A DNA stretch of 64,000 nucleotides from assembly GCF_020171285.1 (NCBI RefSeq), contig NZ_JAIUZI010000017.1, positions 25,610-89,609 of the forward strand. Direction: 5' to 3'. Under the pieces are notes generated by a model. The model saw only the letters and a list, made by a program, of their open reading frames with translations. It had not been told where the DNA came from and searched no databases. Numbering within the stretch: position 1 is the first letter of the stretch; the number at the start of each line of letters is the position of its first letter. Below are positions 16,127-27,097 of this stretch, piece by piece. Made by a program: the position numbers and the translations under genes. Source of the DNA: Seohaeicola saemankumensis (lineage in GTDB: Bacteria; Pseudomonadota; Alphaproteobacteria; Rhodobacterales; Rhodobacteraceae).

Positions 16127-17197
16127 TCAGGCTGCGTAGCTGGCCGAGATCTGCGACAGGCAGTGGTCGGTGTCGCCTAGCTGGTGGTCGATCATGATCA
16201 GCCGCTTGGCGTAATGCGACACGGCGTATTCCCATGTCATCGCGATGCCGCCATGCATCTGGATGGCTTCTTCAGCAACCTGACGGGCGGCGCGGCCGAT
16301 CAGGTTTTTCGCCATTGCGACCTTGATGGTGGCATCGTCGTCGTTCAGGCCGGCGGCCGCGCTGACGACGATAGAGCGGGATTGCTCGATCTCGGTCAGC
16401 AGGTCGACGGTGCGGTGCTGCAGCACCTGGAACGACCCGATGGCGACGCCGAACTGTTTGCGGGTTTTCAGATAGTCCAGCAGGATCGCATAGGTGGCGT
16501 CCATCGCGCCCACCGCCTCGGCACAGAGCGCCAGACGACCGGCGTTGATCGCGTCCTCGATGGCGGCTTTGGCATCGGCCAGAACCAGCCTAGCGGGGGT
16601 ATCGTCCAGCACCACCTCGGCGCCGCTGCCGCCGTCGATCATCGGGTAGGCGACGACATTGGCGTCGGCCGCGTTCACGCTGAACACCGCCAGCGCGCCG
16701 TCAAGTTTCGCCACGACGAGAAAGACATCAGCGTCCGCCCCGCCATAGACCGCGCATTTGCGGCCCTGCAGGGTATGGGCGTCGCCCGCAGCGGTCGCCG
16801 TAGTTTCGGTGAAATCGACGTTATAGGGCGCGTCGATCTCGCTGACGCCGACGGCGTATTTGGTGGAACCGTCAACCAGCGCTTCCTGGTCGGCCCCGGC
16901 GGCGGCGAGCAGGCGCGAGGCCATCAGCGTGCCGAGGAAGGGTTCGGGGCAGAGCGTGCCGCCGATGGCCTGGAACACCACCGAGATGTCAAAGCCCGCG
17001 CCGCCAAAGCCGCCGGCCTCTTCGGTGACCAGCGCGCCGGGGATGCCCAGTTCGGCCATTTCCGCCCATTTGTCGGGGCTGTGGCAGGGCATGTCGTAGG
17101 CGACGGAATTGCGGGTTTCGATGTCGTATTGTTCGGCCAGATAACGCTTGAGCGTATCGGCGAGCATCTGGCGGTCTTCGGTCAGATCAAAGTTCAT
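16127..17197 (-). CDS. Acyl-CoA dehydrogenase, small subunit type (PimD-like)
   Basis: FAD-dependent acyl-CoA dehydrogenase family protein of 356 residues, shorter and more diverged than its neighbour. The C-terminal region EEAIQMHGGIAMTWEYAVSHYAKR carries the family flavin/helix signature. It follows the large-subunit gene after one base. Adjacent large and small genes are the layout of pimC-pimD of Rhodopseudomonas palustris and of heteromeric acyl-CoA dehydrogenases in steroid catabolism, so I infer a two-gene enzyme. Last gene of the minus-strand operon starting at 21276. Confidence 0.85.
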   Translation of the reverse strand: MNFDLTEDRQMLADTLKRYLAEQYDIETRNSVAYDMPCHSPDKWAEMAELGIPGALVTEEAGGFGGAGFDISVVFQAIGGTLCPEPFLGTLMASRLLAAAGADQEALVDGSTKYAVGVSEIDAPYNVDFTETTATAAGDAHTLQGRKCAVYGGADADVFLVVAKLDGALAVFSVNAADANVVAYPMIDGGSGAEVVLDDTPARLVLADAKAAIEDAINAGRLALCAEAVGAMDATYAILLDYLKTRKQFGVAIGSFQVLQHRTVDLLTEIEQSRSIVVSAAAGLNDDDATIKVAMAKNLIGRAARQVAEEAIQMHGGIAMTWEYAVSHYAKRLIMIDHQLGDTDHCLSQISASYAA

Positions 17198-17198
17198 C

Positions 17199-18386
17199 TC
17201 ACAGCTCCAGCATGGTCTTGGTCAGAATGTTGCGTTGGATCTCGTTCGAGCCACCGAAGATCGAGGTCTTGCGGTTGTTGAAGTAGCGCGCCGCGTTGGC
17301 CGCCGCATCGGGCGGGGTCAGCGCCAGGTTGCCATCGGTCACGTGACCGGGGAACGGGGCCGCCGAAGCGCCGAGCGCGCGCCGCGCCAGATCGCGCAGT
17401 TCCTGGTTGATCTGGGTACCCTTGATCTTGAGGATCGAGGTTTCGGGGCCGGGGTGACCCTGTTTCTGTGCCTGGAACAGCATCCGCAGGTTGGTGATTT
17501 TCATCGCCTCCAGATCGGTTTCCACCCGCGCGATACGGGCAGCGAACAGCGGATCCTCGATCAGCCGCTTGCCGTCGCGCTTGACGGTGCGGGCCAGCGC
17601 TTTGAGCTCTTCGACGGCCTGCATCGAGATGCCGACGCCGGCGATACCGGTGCGTTCGTGGGTCAGCAGGAACTTGGCGATGGTCCAGCCCTTGTTTTCC
17701 TCGCCCACCAGGTTTTCGACCGGCACCTTGACGTCGGTAAAGAACACCTCGTTGACCTCGTGCCCGCCTTCGATCAGGCGGATCGGGCGCATTTCGATGC
17801 CCGGCATGTCGATATCCATCAGCAGGAAAGAGATGCCTTCCTGCGGTTTGCCGTCAAACTTGGTGCGCACCAGGCAGAAGATCTTGTTGGCGTATTGGCC
17901 CAGCGTGGTCCAGGTCTTCTGGCCGTTGACGATATAGTAATCGCCATCCCGGTCTGCGCGGGTTTTCAGCGAGGCGAGGTCGGAGCCGGCGCCGGGTTCC
18001 GAATACCCCTGGCACCACCAGTCCTCGGCCGAAAGGATGCCGGGCAGCACCTCTTTCTTTTGCTTTTCATTGCCAAAGTTCTGGATCACCGGGCCCAGCA
18101 TCGCGAGGCCAAAGGGCACGATGCGCGGGGCGTTGTAGCGGTTGCTTTCGACGTCAAAGATGTGGCGTTCGACCGGGGTCCAGCCGGGGCCGCCAAATTC
18201 CTTGGGCCACGTGGTGGCGAGCCAGCCCTTGGCGGACAGGATCTTGTGATACTCCTGCATGATCTCGCCGGTCAGCTCGGTCCCCGAACGGACGGCAGCC
18301 GAGATGTGCTCGGGCAGGTTGGCTTCGAAAAAGTCCCGGACTTCCTGTTGAAAGGCAAGTTCCTCGGGCGTGTAGGACAGATCCAT
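17199..18386 (-). CDS. Acyl-CoA dehydrogenase, large subunit type (PimC-like)
   Basis: FAD-dependent acyl-CoA dehydrogenase of 395 residues that introduces the alpha-beta double bond. Visible: QGYSEPGAGSDLASL substrate/flavin motif (126-140), WTTLGQYA, and the C-terminal FGGSNEIQRNIL (377-388). The position of the medium-chain catalytic Glu is Gly378. Glu244 in LLTHERTG lies where isovaleryl- and long-chain-type enzymes carry their base. It is the likely partner of the small subunit one base downstream and follows the FadB-type gene after two bases. Confidence 0.88.
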   Translation of the reverse strand: MDLSYTPEELAFQQEVRDFFEANLPEHISAAVRSGTELTGEIMQEYHKILSAKGWLATTWPKEFGGPGWTPVERHIFDVESNRYNAPRIVPFGLAMLGPVIQNFGNEKQKKEVLPGILSAEDWWCQGYSEPGAGSDLASLKTRADRDGDYYIVNGQKTWTTLGQYANKIFCLVRTKFDGKPQEGISFLLMDIDMPGIEMRPIRLIEGGHEVNEVFFTDVKVPVENLVGEENKGWTIAKFLLTHERTGIAGVGISMQAVEELKALARTVKRDGKRLIEDPLFAARIARVETDLEAMKITNLRMLFQAQKQGHPGPETSILKIKGTQINQELRDLARRALGASAAPFPGHVTDGNLALTPPDAAANAARYFNNRKTSIFGGSNEIQRNILTKTMLEL

Positions 18387-18388
18387 TC

Positions 18389-20482
<2,094 letters not shown>

Positions 20483-20520
20483 GTAAAATAGTCCTTTGTT
20501 CGTCTTACGTCTGGGTCGGC

Positions 20521-21276
20521 TCAGCGGATCAACTCGCCGCCGTCAGCGATGATGGTTTGCCCGGTCACATAGGCCGAGGCATCAGTGGCCAGGAACAGCG
20601 CGGTGCCGGCGATGTCCTTTGGGTCGCCGATGCGGCGCAGCGGGGTCTGGTTCTCGGCGCGGGCCAGGCGCTCGGGGTCTTCCCACAGCGCCCGGGCGAA
20701 ATCGGTCTTGACCAGGCCCGGCGCCAGCGCGTTGACGCGGATGTTCTTCGGACCCCATTCCACGGCCAGGTTGCGGGCCAGCGCCGCCTCGGCGGCCTTG
20801 GACATGCCATAGGCGCCGATCACCGCGTTGCCACGGATGCCCGCGATGGAGGACAACAGCACAACAGCGCCGCCGCCGTTCTCGGCCATGCCGGGCAGCA
20901 CCATTTCGCACAGCTGCCAGGTGGAGCGGACGTTGGTGCCCATGATCTTGTCAAAGGCTTCGTCGGTCAGTTCCGACATCGAGCCGTAGACCGGGTTGAT
21001 CGCCGCGTTGCCGATCAGCACGTCGATCTTGCCATAGGCTTCGATCGTCTTGTCGACGAGGTTCTGCAACTGCTCTTTCTTGCCGATGTGGCAGGGCACC
21101 ACCAGCGCCTCGCCGCCCGCCGCGCGGATCGCCTCGGCGACCGGTTCACAGGCCTCTGCCGTGCGCGAGGACACCACGACCTTGGCGCCGGCCTCGGCGA
21201 ACAATTCGGCAATCGCGCGGCCGATGCCGCGGCTGGAGCCGGTGACGATGGCTACTTTGTCTTTCAGATCAAACAT
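20521..21276 (-). CDS. SDR-family oxidoreductase
   Basis: Classical short-chain dehydrogenase of 251 residues. The cofactor motif TGSSRGIG, NAAINP, catalytic Ser in LLSSIAG and AYGMSKAA (Tyr/Lys pair) are all present. The C-terminal TGQTIIADGGELIR is typical. Probably oxidises a hydroxyacyl or alcohol intermediate. It is the first gene of the minus-strand operon with the FadB-type and acyl-CoA dehydrogenase genes and is divergent from the acyl-CoA synthetases. Confidence 0.9.
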   Translation of the reverse strand: MFDLKDKVAIVTGSSRGIGRAIAELFAEAGAKVVVSSRTAEACEPVAEAIRAAGGEALVVPCHIGKKEQLQNLVDKTIEAYGKIDVLIGNAAINPVYGSMSELTDEAFDKIMGTNVRSTWQLCEMVLPGMAENGGGAVVLLSSIAGIRGNAVIGAYGMSKAAEAALARNLAVEWGPKNIRVNALAPGLVKTDFARALWEDPERLARAENQTPLRRIGDPKDIAGTALFLATDASAYVTGQTIIADGGELIR

Positions 21277-21497
21277 CGGTTCTTGTGTCCTGTTGGTGTG
21301 GTGCGGTCGCAGTTCGTGGTTTGCCGTGCCGGCGCGTCAGATGCGCGGCTGGCCGTCGCGGGTGCCGGGAATCGAAGACGGATCGGCGCGCCGCGTTGCG
21401 AGCGTGTCGGAAACTGGGGCTATATCCATCAATTCGGCTCCTTTCAGGCGTGCTTTCTGTTGCACCAATCCAAAAGTTAGTCAATATTGTGGAAAGA

Positions 21498-21516
21498 ATT
21501 TTTGCTAAGCGGAAAT
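21498..21516. promoter_or_regulatory. Candidate IclR-type operator, site b
   Basis: ATTTTTGC-TAA-GCGGAAAT: 6 of 8 bases are symmetric around a 3-base spacer. The centre is 56 bases before the synthetase start at 21563, exactly the spacing of site c to the IclR start. It can also serve the divergent SDR operon. Confidence 0.5.
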
Positions 21517-21562
21517 AGCCCGCTGCGATGTATCAATTCGCGGCGGTGGGAGGAGACTGGGC

Positions 21563-23122
21563 ATGAATGAAACAGCGGCGCGGCTGCGTGCGCCGGAGTC
21601 TGCGGACTATCCGTTCTTGGACTTTGGCACCGGTTTTTTCGAGGCAGCAGCAGCACATCCGGACAAAGTGGCAGTCATCGACGAGACTGGCAACCATAGC
21701 TGGGCGACCTTCTCGGGGTTGGCGCGGCGGGTGGCCGGGCGGCTGGCGGCCGAGGGTATCGGACCGGGGCAACGGGTCGCAGGGCTGGCCGACAACTCGG
21801 CCGATTACCTTGCGTTATATGCCGGCGTCCTGCTGGCGGGGGCCTGCATGGTGCCACTACCGACCAGCGGCAGCGACGGGGCGCTGGCCAAGATGATGTC
21901 CGACTGCGAGGCGCGCTTCCTGTTTGCCAGCGCCCGCCACATGGACACGGCCCAAACGCTTGGCGCGGCCGAGTTGATCGCGCTTGACGGGCTGGACGAC
22001 TGGGCGGGCGAAACACCCATCGCGGCGCCGGTGGCGGTACAGCCGGGCGACTATTTCGACCTGATCTATAGTTCCGGCACCACCGGCACGCCCAAGGGGA
22101 TCATTCACGATCACCGGTTCCGGGGCCGGCAGCTGGAGCGGATGCCGCGATTTGGTCTGGACGGCGAGGCGCGGCTGATGATGTCGACGCCGCTCTATTC
22201 CAACACCACGCTGGTCGCGGCGCTGCCGGTTATGGTCAAGGGCGGCACCATCATCAGCATGGCGAAATTCGACGTCACCCGGTTCCTCGAGCTGTCGCAG
22301 GAACATGCCGCCACCCACGCGATGCTGGTGCCGGTGCAATATATGCGCCTGATGAACGCGCCGGAGTTCGATCAATACGACCTGTCGGCATATCGGGCCA
22401 AGATGTCGACCTCGGCTCCCCTGCCCGGCCCGCTGATCCGCGATATCGTGGCGCGCTGGCCCGGCAACCTGTTCGAGGTCTACGGCATGACCGAGGGCGG
22501 CATTTCCACGGTGCTGGATTGTGTCGCCTATCCCGACAAGCTGGACACCGTCGGCAAACCGGCCGAGGGCTGCGACGCGCGGATCATCGACGAGGCAGGC
22601 AACCAGCTGGCGCCCGGCGAATACGGCGAGATCGTCGGTCGCTCGGGCTCGATGATGCCAGGCTACCTGCACGCCGACGACAAGACCCGCGAGATCCTCT
22701 GGCGCAGCCCCGAGGGGCTGGATTTCATCCGCACCGGCGACATGGGCCGGATCGACGAGGACGGGTTCATTCACCTGCTGGACCGCAAGAAGGACATGAT
22801 CATTTCGGGCGGGTTCAACATATACGCCGCCGACCTGGAAAAGGTGCTGCGCGATCATCCCGATGTCGCCGATGTCGCGGTGATCGCCATTCCCAGCGCC
22901 GACTGGGGTGAAACACCGCTGGGACTGGTGGTGCTGAAACCCGGCGCCGGAACGCAGGCGGAAGAGATCCGCGCCTGGGCCAACGATCAGCTGGGCAAGA
23001 CCCAGCGCCTGTCCGCCATCGAAATCCGCGATGACCTGCCCCGCAGCGCCATCGGCAAGATCCAGAAGAAAGAACTGCGCGCGCCCTATTGGGCCGAGGT
23101 GCGGGAACAGGCTCGCGCCTGA
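21563..23122 (+). CDS. AMP-dependent acyl-CoA synthetase/ligase
   Basis: Class I adenylate-forming ligase of 519 residues. Motifs: P-loop LIYSSGTTGTPKGII, EVYGMTEGG, TGDMGRIDEDGF, the hinge LDRKKDMIISGGFNIYA, and a C-terminal SAIGKIQKKEL with the catalytic Lys. The fold and size fit medium-chain or aryl acid ligases. GGGAGGAG precedes the ATG. It is the first of two consecutive plus-strand ligases ahead of the IclR gene and diverges from the SDR/FadB operon, so it likely activates the acid that operon degrades. Confidence 0.88.
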   Translation: MNETAARLRAPESADYPFLDFGTGFFEAAAAHPDKVAVIDETGNHSWATFSGLARRVAGRLAAEGIGPGQRVAGLADNSADYLALYAGVLLAGACMVPLPTSGSDGALAKMMSDCEARFLFASARHMDTAQTLGAAELIALDGLDDWAGETPIAAPVAVQPGDYFDLIYSSGTTGTPKGIIHDHRFRGRQLERMPRFGLDGEARLMMSTPLYSNTTLVAALPVMVKGGTIISMAKFDVTRFLELSQEHAATHAMLVPVQYMRLMNAPEFDQYDLSAYRAKMSTSAPLPGPLIRDIVARWPGNLFEVYGMTEGGISTVLDCVAYPDKLDTVGKPAEGCDARIIDEAGNQLAPGEYGEIVGRSGSMMPGYLHADDKTREILWRSPEGLDFIRTGDMGRIDEDGFIHLLDRKKDMIISGGFNIYAADLEKVLRDHPDVADVAVIAIPSADWGETPLGLVVLKPGAGTQAEEIRAWANDQLGKTQRLSAIEIRDDLPRSAIGKIQKKELRAPYWAEVREQARA

Positions 23123-23175
23123 TCCCGCCCGATTGTGCCCGACTGCGCCAGACAAGGAAACGAGAAGACAACCAA

Positions 23176-24828
23176 GTGACCACCACGCCGCATTCCCACA
23201 GCTACTGGCCCAGCGACATCCCCCGCGAGATGGTGCTGCCCGACCGTTGCGTCGACGCCAACCTCGACGCCACAGCCGAACGGTTCGGCACGCGTGACGC
23301 GATCATCTTTCAGGGGCGGCATATCCGCTTTGCCGAACTGCACGGCCATGTGCAGGCGATGGCGGGCTACCTGCAGAACCGCTGTCGCCTGACCCGGGGC
23401 GACCGGGTGCTTCTGTATATGCAGAACAGCCCGCAGTGCATCATCAGCTACTACGCGATCCTGCGCGCGGGTGGCGTGGTGGTTCCGGTGAATCCGATGA
23501 ACAAACACGGCGAGCTGGAATACCTGCTGCAGGACACCGGCGCGCAGATCATGATGATCGGGGTCGAACTGGCCGATAACGTGCGCCAGCTGATCGCCGA
23601 CGGTGCGATCCCTCATGTCATCGGCGCCAGCTATATCGAGATGGGCGATCCCGGCGATGATCTGCCGCTGCCCGATCCGCTGCCTGGGCTGCGCGAGGCC
23701 GATTTCACCGGCCCGGCCACCCATCGGTTCAACGAGGCGCTGGCAGCGGGCGAATCCCCGCGCCCGCGCGAAACCACGCCGGATGATATGGCGGTGATCC
23801 CTTACAGCTCGGGTACCACCGGTCAGCCCAAGGGCTGTGTCCATACTCACCGCACGGTGATGGCAACGCTGGTGGGCGGGGCGCTGTGGAACCCGTCGGA
23901 TGAAAACGACATCCACCTGGCCACCCTGCCCTATTTCCATGTCACCGGCATGCAAAACTCGATGAACACGCCGATCTATGTCGGCGGCTGCGTGGTGCTT
24001 CTGACACGGTGGAACGCGCTATATGCGGCGAAGCTGATCGAACGGCACCGGATCACCCGATGGCGGTCGATCACCACCATGGCGATCGACCTGCTGAACC
24101 ATCCCGGATTCGACAGTTTCAACCTGTCCTCGCTGACCGGCATCGGCGGCGGCGGCGCGGCGATGCCCGATGCGGTGGCGCGCAAGATGAAGGACCGGAT
24201 CGGGCTGGACTACATCGAAGGCTACGGCCTGTCGGAAACCATGGCGGCCACCCATATCAACCCGCTCGACGCGCCCAAGAACCAGTGCCTGGGCGTGCCG
24301 CTGTTCGAGGTCGACGCGCGCATTCTGGAACCCGGCGGCACCCGCGAGCTGGAGATCGGCGAACCGGGCGAGATCGTGATGAACGCACCGCAGGTGTTCA
24401 AGGGCTACTGGAACAACCCGCAGGCCACCGAGGCCGCGTTCATCGACATCGACGGCAAGCCGTTTTTCCGCACCGGCGACATCGCCTACCGCGATGCGGA
24501 GGGCTATTTTTTCATGGTCGACCGGGTCAAGCGGATGGTGAACGTGTCCGGCTTCAAGGTCTGGCCGGCCGAGGTGGAGGCGCTGATGCACCATCACCCG
24601 GCGATTTCCGAGGCCTGTGTCGTGGGCAGCTATGACGACCGGCGCGGCGAAATCGTCAAGGCCTACGTGGTTCCAAATGCCGCAGCCGAAAAGACGCCGG
24701 ATGCGGATGACATCATCGCGTGGTGTCGCCAGGAAATGGCAGCATATAAGTGCCCGCGCGCCATCGAATTCGTTGACGCGTTGCCGAAATCAGCCAGCGG
24801 AAAAGTTCTCTGGAAGGAGCTTTCGTGA
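23176..24828 (+). CDS. AMP-dependent long-chain fatty acid-CoA ligase-like protein
   Basis: Second adenylate-forming ligase of about 550 residues. Motifs: VIPYSSGTTGQPKGCVHTH, EGYGLSETMAA, TGDIAYRDAEGY, VDRVKRMVNVSGFKVWP and a C-terminal KSASGKVLWKEL with the adenylation Lys. GTG 23176 is my start because similarity begins just after it; the ribosome-binding site is weak and the frame is open upstream into the preceding gene's end. It lies 53 bases after the first ligase, so they are co-transcribed. Substrate probably differs from its neighbour's. Confidence 0.85.
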   Translation: MTTTPHSHSYWPSDIPREMVLPDRCVDANLDATAERFGTRDAIIFQGRHIRFAELHGHVQAMAGYLQNRCRLTRGDRVLLYMQNSPQCIISYYAILRAGGVVVPVNPMNKHGELEYLLQDTGAQIMMIGVELADNVRQLIADGAIPHVIGASYIEMGDPGDDLPLPDPLPGLREADFTGPATHRFNEALAAGESPRPRETTPDDMAVIPYSSGTTGQPKGCVHTHRTVMATLVGGALWNPSDENDIHLATLPYFHVTGMQNSMNTPIYVGGCVVLLTRWNALYAAKLIERHRITRWRSITTMAIDLLNHPGFDSFNLSSLTGIGGGGAAMPDAVARKMKDRIGLDYIEGYGLSETMAATHINPLDAPKNQCLGVPLFEVDARILEPGGTRELEIGEPGEIVMNAPQVFKGYWNNPQATEAAFIDIDGKPFFRTGDIAYRDAEGYFFMVDRVKRMVNVSGFKVWPAEVEALMHHHPAISEACVVGSYDDRRGEIVKAYVVPNAAAEKTPDADDIIAWCRQEMAAYKCPRAIEFVDALPKSASGKVLWKELS

Positions 24829-24845
24829 CGCGGTAATTTCGGCTA

Positions 24846-24864
24846 ATTTCCGCAGCGCGGAAAA
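24846..24864. promoter_or_regulatory. Candidate IclR operator, site c (autoregulatory)
   Basis: ATTTCCGC-AGC-GCGGAAAA, with TTTCCGC-AGC-GCGGAAA a perfect 17-base palindrome. Its centre is 56 bases before the IclR start codon. It is the best match of the set and the natural place for autoregulation. Confidence 0.6.
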
Positions 24865-24910
24865 TAATGGCGCCCGGACTTCCAGCCGGGACAGTGCAAG
24901 GACGAGACTG

Positions 24911-25735
24911 ATGAGAAAACGCACACCTCCTGTCGACGACAGCGAACAGGCCGCCGGGTCCGGCAACGACCGGCAGTTCATCACGTCGCTGCACCGCGGG
25001 CTGGAAGTGCTGCGCGCCTTCCGCCCCGAAGATCGCGCCGGGCTGTCGAACGGCGATCTGGCCGAACGCACAGGGCTGCCGAATTCCACCGTGTCGCGTC
25101 TGACGTTCACGCTGCTGAAAACCGGGTACTTGCTCTATGACAACGACACCGGGCGGTACCGGATGGGCGTGCCCGTGCTCAGCCTCGGCTATGCCTGCCT
25201 CAGCGGGTTGCCGGTGCGCGAAACCGCGCAGACCTATATGCAGGAACTGGCGGATGCCTGTGGCGAGGGCGTGCTGGTGGCGCTTGGCGGCCGTGTCGAT
25301 TTCACCATGATCTATCTCGCCGCCGCCCGCTCGCGCAGCGTGATCTCGCTGCAACTGGGGGTCGGGTCGCGGATTTCACTGGCCCGCTCGGCGATGGGGC
25401 GCGCCTATCTCGCGGGCTGCAAGGGCGAGGAAAAGACCGAGCTGATGGAGGCCATTGAGGAACGCACCGGGCCAGAGGACTGGCCCAAGATGCGCGATGG
25501 CATTCTGGATGCGGAACAGCAGATCGCCGAAAACGGGTTCTACGCCAACATCGGCGAATGGCAGCCAGGCGTGCATTCCGTGGCGGTTCCGTTCCGCAGC
25601 ATGCAGAACAATTCGCCTTTGCTCGCCTTTAACCTCGGCGGCCCGGCCAACTACCTGCCAAAGGACCGTCTGATCAACGAATTCGGTCCGAAACTGGCGG
25701 AAATGGTGGGAACCCTCAGCCAGAGCGCGATCTGA
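24911..25735 (+). CDS. IclR-family transcriptional regulator
   Basis: Repressor/activator of 274 residues. The winged helix-turn-helix (about 25-85) reads SLHRGLEVLRAF, then LAERTGLPNSTVSRLTFTLL; the effector-binding domain follows to about residue 270 with YLAAARSRSVISLQLGVGSRISLARSAMGRAYLA, a typical IclR core. ATG 24911 is in good context after the operator. Genes on both sides encode acyl-CoA synthetases and beta-oxidation enzymes, so it probably senses an acid or its CoA ester and controls them through the TTCCGC-N3-GCGGAA sites. Confidence 0.92.
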   Translation: MRKRTPPVDDSEQAAGSGNDRQFITSLHRGLEVLRAFRPEDRAGLSNGDLAERTGLPNSTVSRLTFTLLKTGYLLYDNDTGRYRMGVPVLSLGYACLSGLPVRETAQTYMQELADACGEGVLVALGGRVDFTMIYLAAARSRSVISLQLGVGSRISLARSAMGRAYLAGCKGEEKTELMEAIEERTGPEDWPKMRDGILDAEQQIAENGFYANIGEWQPGVHSVAVPFRSMQNNSPLLAFNLGGPANYLPKDRLINEFGPKLAEMVGTLSQSAI

Positions 25736-25758
25736 TCCGGCCCGTGACGCTGGGTAAC

Positions 25759-25771
25759 TACAAATTTTGTA
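25759..25771. promoter_or_regulatory. Small palindrome upstream of the nitronate monooxygenase gene
   Basis: TACAAATTTTGTA is perfectly symmetric around its central T and lies about 90 bases before the start codon in an otherwise GC-rich stretch. It could be an operator or part of the promoter. Confidence 0.3.
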
Positions 25772-25861
25772 TTCACTCGCTGACGAAGTTGAGTAGTGTT
25801 CACGGAACATGCGCGGGGTCTGCCCCGTCGCAGCCCGTGTAGGAGGACCACACCCTTGACC

Positions 25862-26836
25862 ATGCCGCCCGTATTCGACCACCTGCGCCTGCCGCTGATC
25901 GGCAGCCCGCTGTTCATCATCTCGAACCCCGATCTGGTGATTGCCCAGTGCAAGGCCGGCATCGTCGGCGCCTTTCCGGCACTGAACGCGCGCGAGGCCG
26001 AGGGCGAGCCGATCGAGCTGGAGAAATGGCTGATCCGCATCAACGAGGAGTTGGACCGGTACAACCAGGCCAACCCAGACAGCCCCGCCGCGCCTTATGC
26101 GGTGAACCAGATCGTGCACCGGTCGAACGGCCGGCTGGAACGTGACGTGGAGCTGTGCGTGAAACACAAGGTGCCGGTCTGGATCACCTCGCTGGGAGCG
26201 CAGACCTGGGTCAATGACGCGGCGCATTCCTGTGGCGGCATCACCCTGCATGACGTGATCAACAACCGCTTCGCCAAGAAGGCCATCGAAAAAGGCGCCG
26301 ACGGTCTGATCGCGGTGGCGGCCGGGGCCGGTGGCCATGCGGGCGCGCTGTCGCCCTTTGCGCTGGTGCAGGAGATCCGCAGCTGGTTCGACGGGCCGCT
26401 GTTCCTGTCGGGCGCGATTTCGCGCGGTGACAGCATTCTGGCGGCGCAGGCGATGGGTGCCGACGGCGGCTATGCCGGCTCGGCCTTTATCGCCACCGAA
26501 GAGGCCAACGCGGTCGAGGCCTACAAGCGGATGATCGTGGAAAACGGCGCCGACGACATCGTCTATTCCAACCTCTTCACCGGGGTCTGGGGCAACTACC
26601 TGAAGCCGTCGGTGGCCGCCGCCGGCATGGACCCCGACAATCTGGAACGGTCGGACCCGACCAAGATGGACTTCAGCTCCGGCCGCTCCAAGCCCAAGAG
26701 CTGGAAAGAGATCTGGGGGTCGGGCCAAGGCATCGGCGCGGTGAACGAGATCCTGCCGGCAGCCGAGCTGGTGGACCGTTTCGCGACGGAATACGAGGCG
26801 GCCAAGAAGCGGCTGGCGGCAACGGTGGGGCTGTAA
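25862..26836 (+). CDS. Nitronate monooxygenase-like FMN protein
   Basis: TIM-barrel flavoprotein of 324 residues from the NMO/2-nitropropane dioxygenase family. Visible features: PLIGSPLFIISNPDLVIAQCKAG at the N-terminus (FMN region), AAGAGGHAGALSPF with the catalytic His region, and LFLSGAISRGDSILAAQAMGADGGYAGSAF phosphate-binding loop. AGGAGG at 25841-25846 is 15 bases from ATG 25862 but 9 from an in-frame TTG at 25856, so translation may begin two codons earlier. Members in fatty acid gene clusters may act on alkyl nitronates or other substrates. Confidence 0.85.
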   Translation: MPPVFDHLRLPLIGSPLFIISNPDLVIAQCKAGIVGAFPALNAREAEGEPIELEKWLIRINEELDRYNQANPDSPAAPYAVNQIVHRSNGRLERDVELCVKHKVPVWITSLGAQTWVNDAAHSCGGITLHDVINNRFAKKAIEKGADGLIAVAAGAGGHAGALSPFALVQEIRSWFDGPLFLSGAISRGDSILAAQAMGADGGYAGSAFIATEEANAVEAYKRMIVENGADDIVYSNLFTGVWGNYLKPSVAAAGMDPDNLERSDPTKMDFSSGRSKPKSWKEIWGSGQGIGAVNEILPAAELVDRFATEYEAAKKRLAATVGL

Positions 26837-26847
26837 GCGGCTTGGGC

Positions 26848-26868
26848 GCGCGGCCCTAAAGGCCGCGC
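26848..26868. terminator. Hairpin between convergent genes
   Basis: GCGCGGCC pairs with GGCCGCGC across CTAAA. It overlaps the stop codon of the minus-strand small gene and follows the nitronate monooxygenase by 12 bases. There is no T run. Confidence 0.5.
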
Positions 26869-27041
26869 TCTGCCCGTTTGCGGTCGATCATCGCCGCGAT
26901 GTCCTGACGCGCGGTTTCATCGCTGACAAAAACGCCCGCTTGCCGCTGCGCAATGAGTTGGCGAAACAGGTTATCCGGGTGATCGGATGCCTTGACGATG
27001 GCTGCTTCAGACGCCGGTCCCGTTTGCTTTTGGTCTTTCAT
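26856..27041 (-). CDS. Small hypothetical protein
   Basis: 61 residues, charged, no membrane segment. It ends DIAAMIDRKRAERGL and is probably helical. Not recognised. It has coding-like composition, a separate place between two convergent larger genes, and its stop inside a terminator hairpin, all in favour of a real gene. Function unknown. Confidence 0.5.
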   Translation of the reverse strand: MKDQKQTGPASEAAIVKASDHPDNLFRQLIAQRQAGVFVSDETARQDIAAMIDRKRAERGL

Positions 27042-27097
27042 AGCTGCCCCCGGTTTCAGGGACAGCCTAGAGATATCAGCCCGTTTTGGTCAACGGC

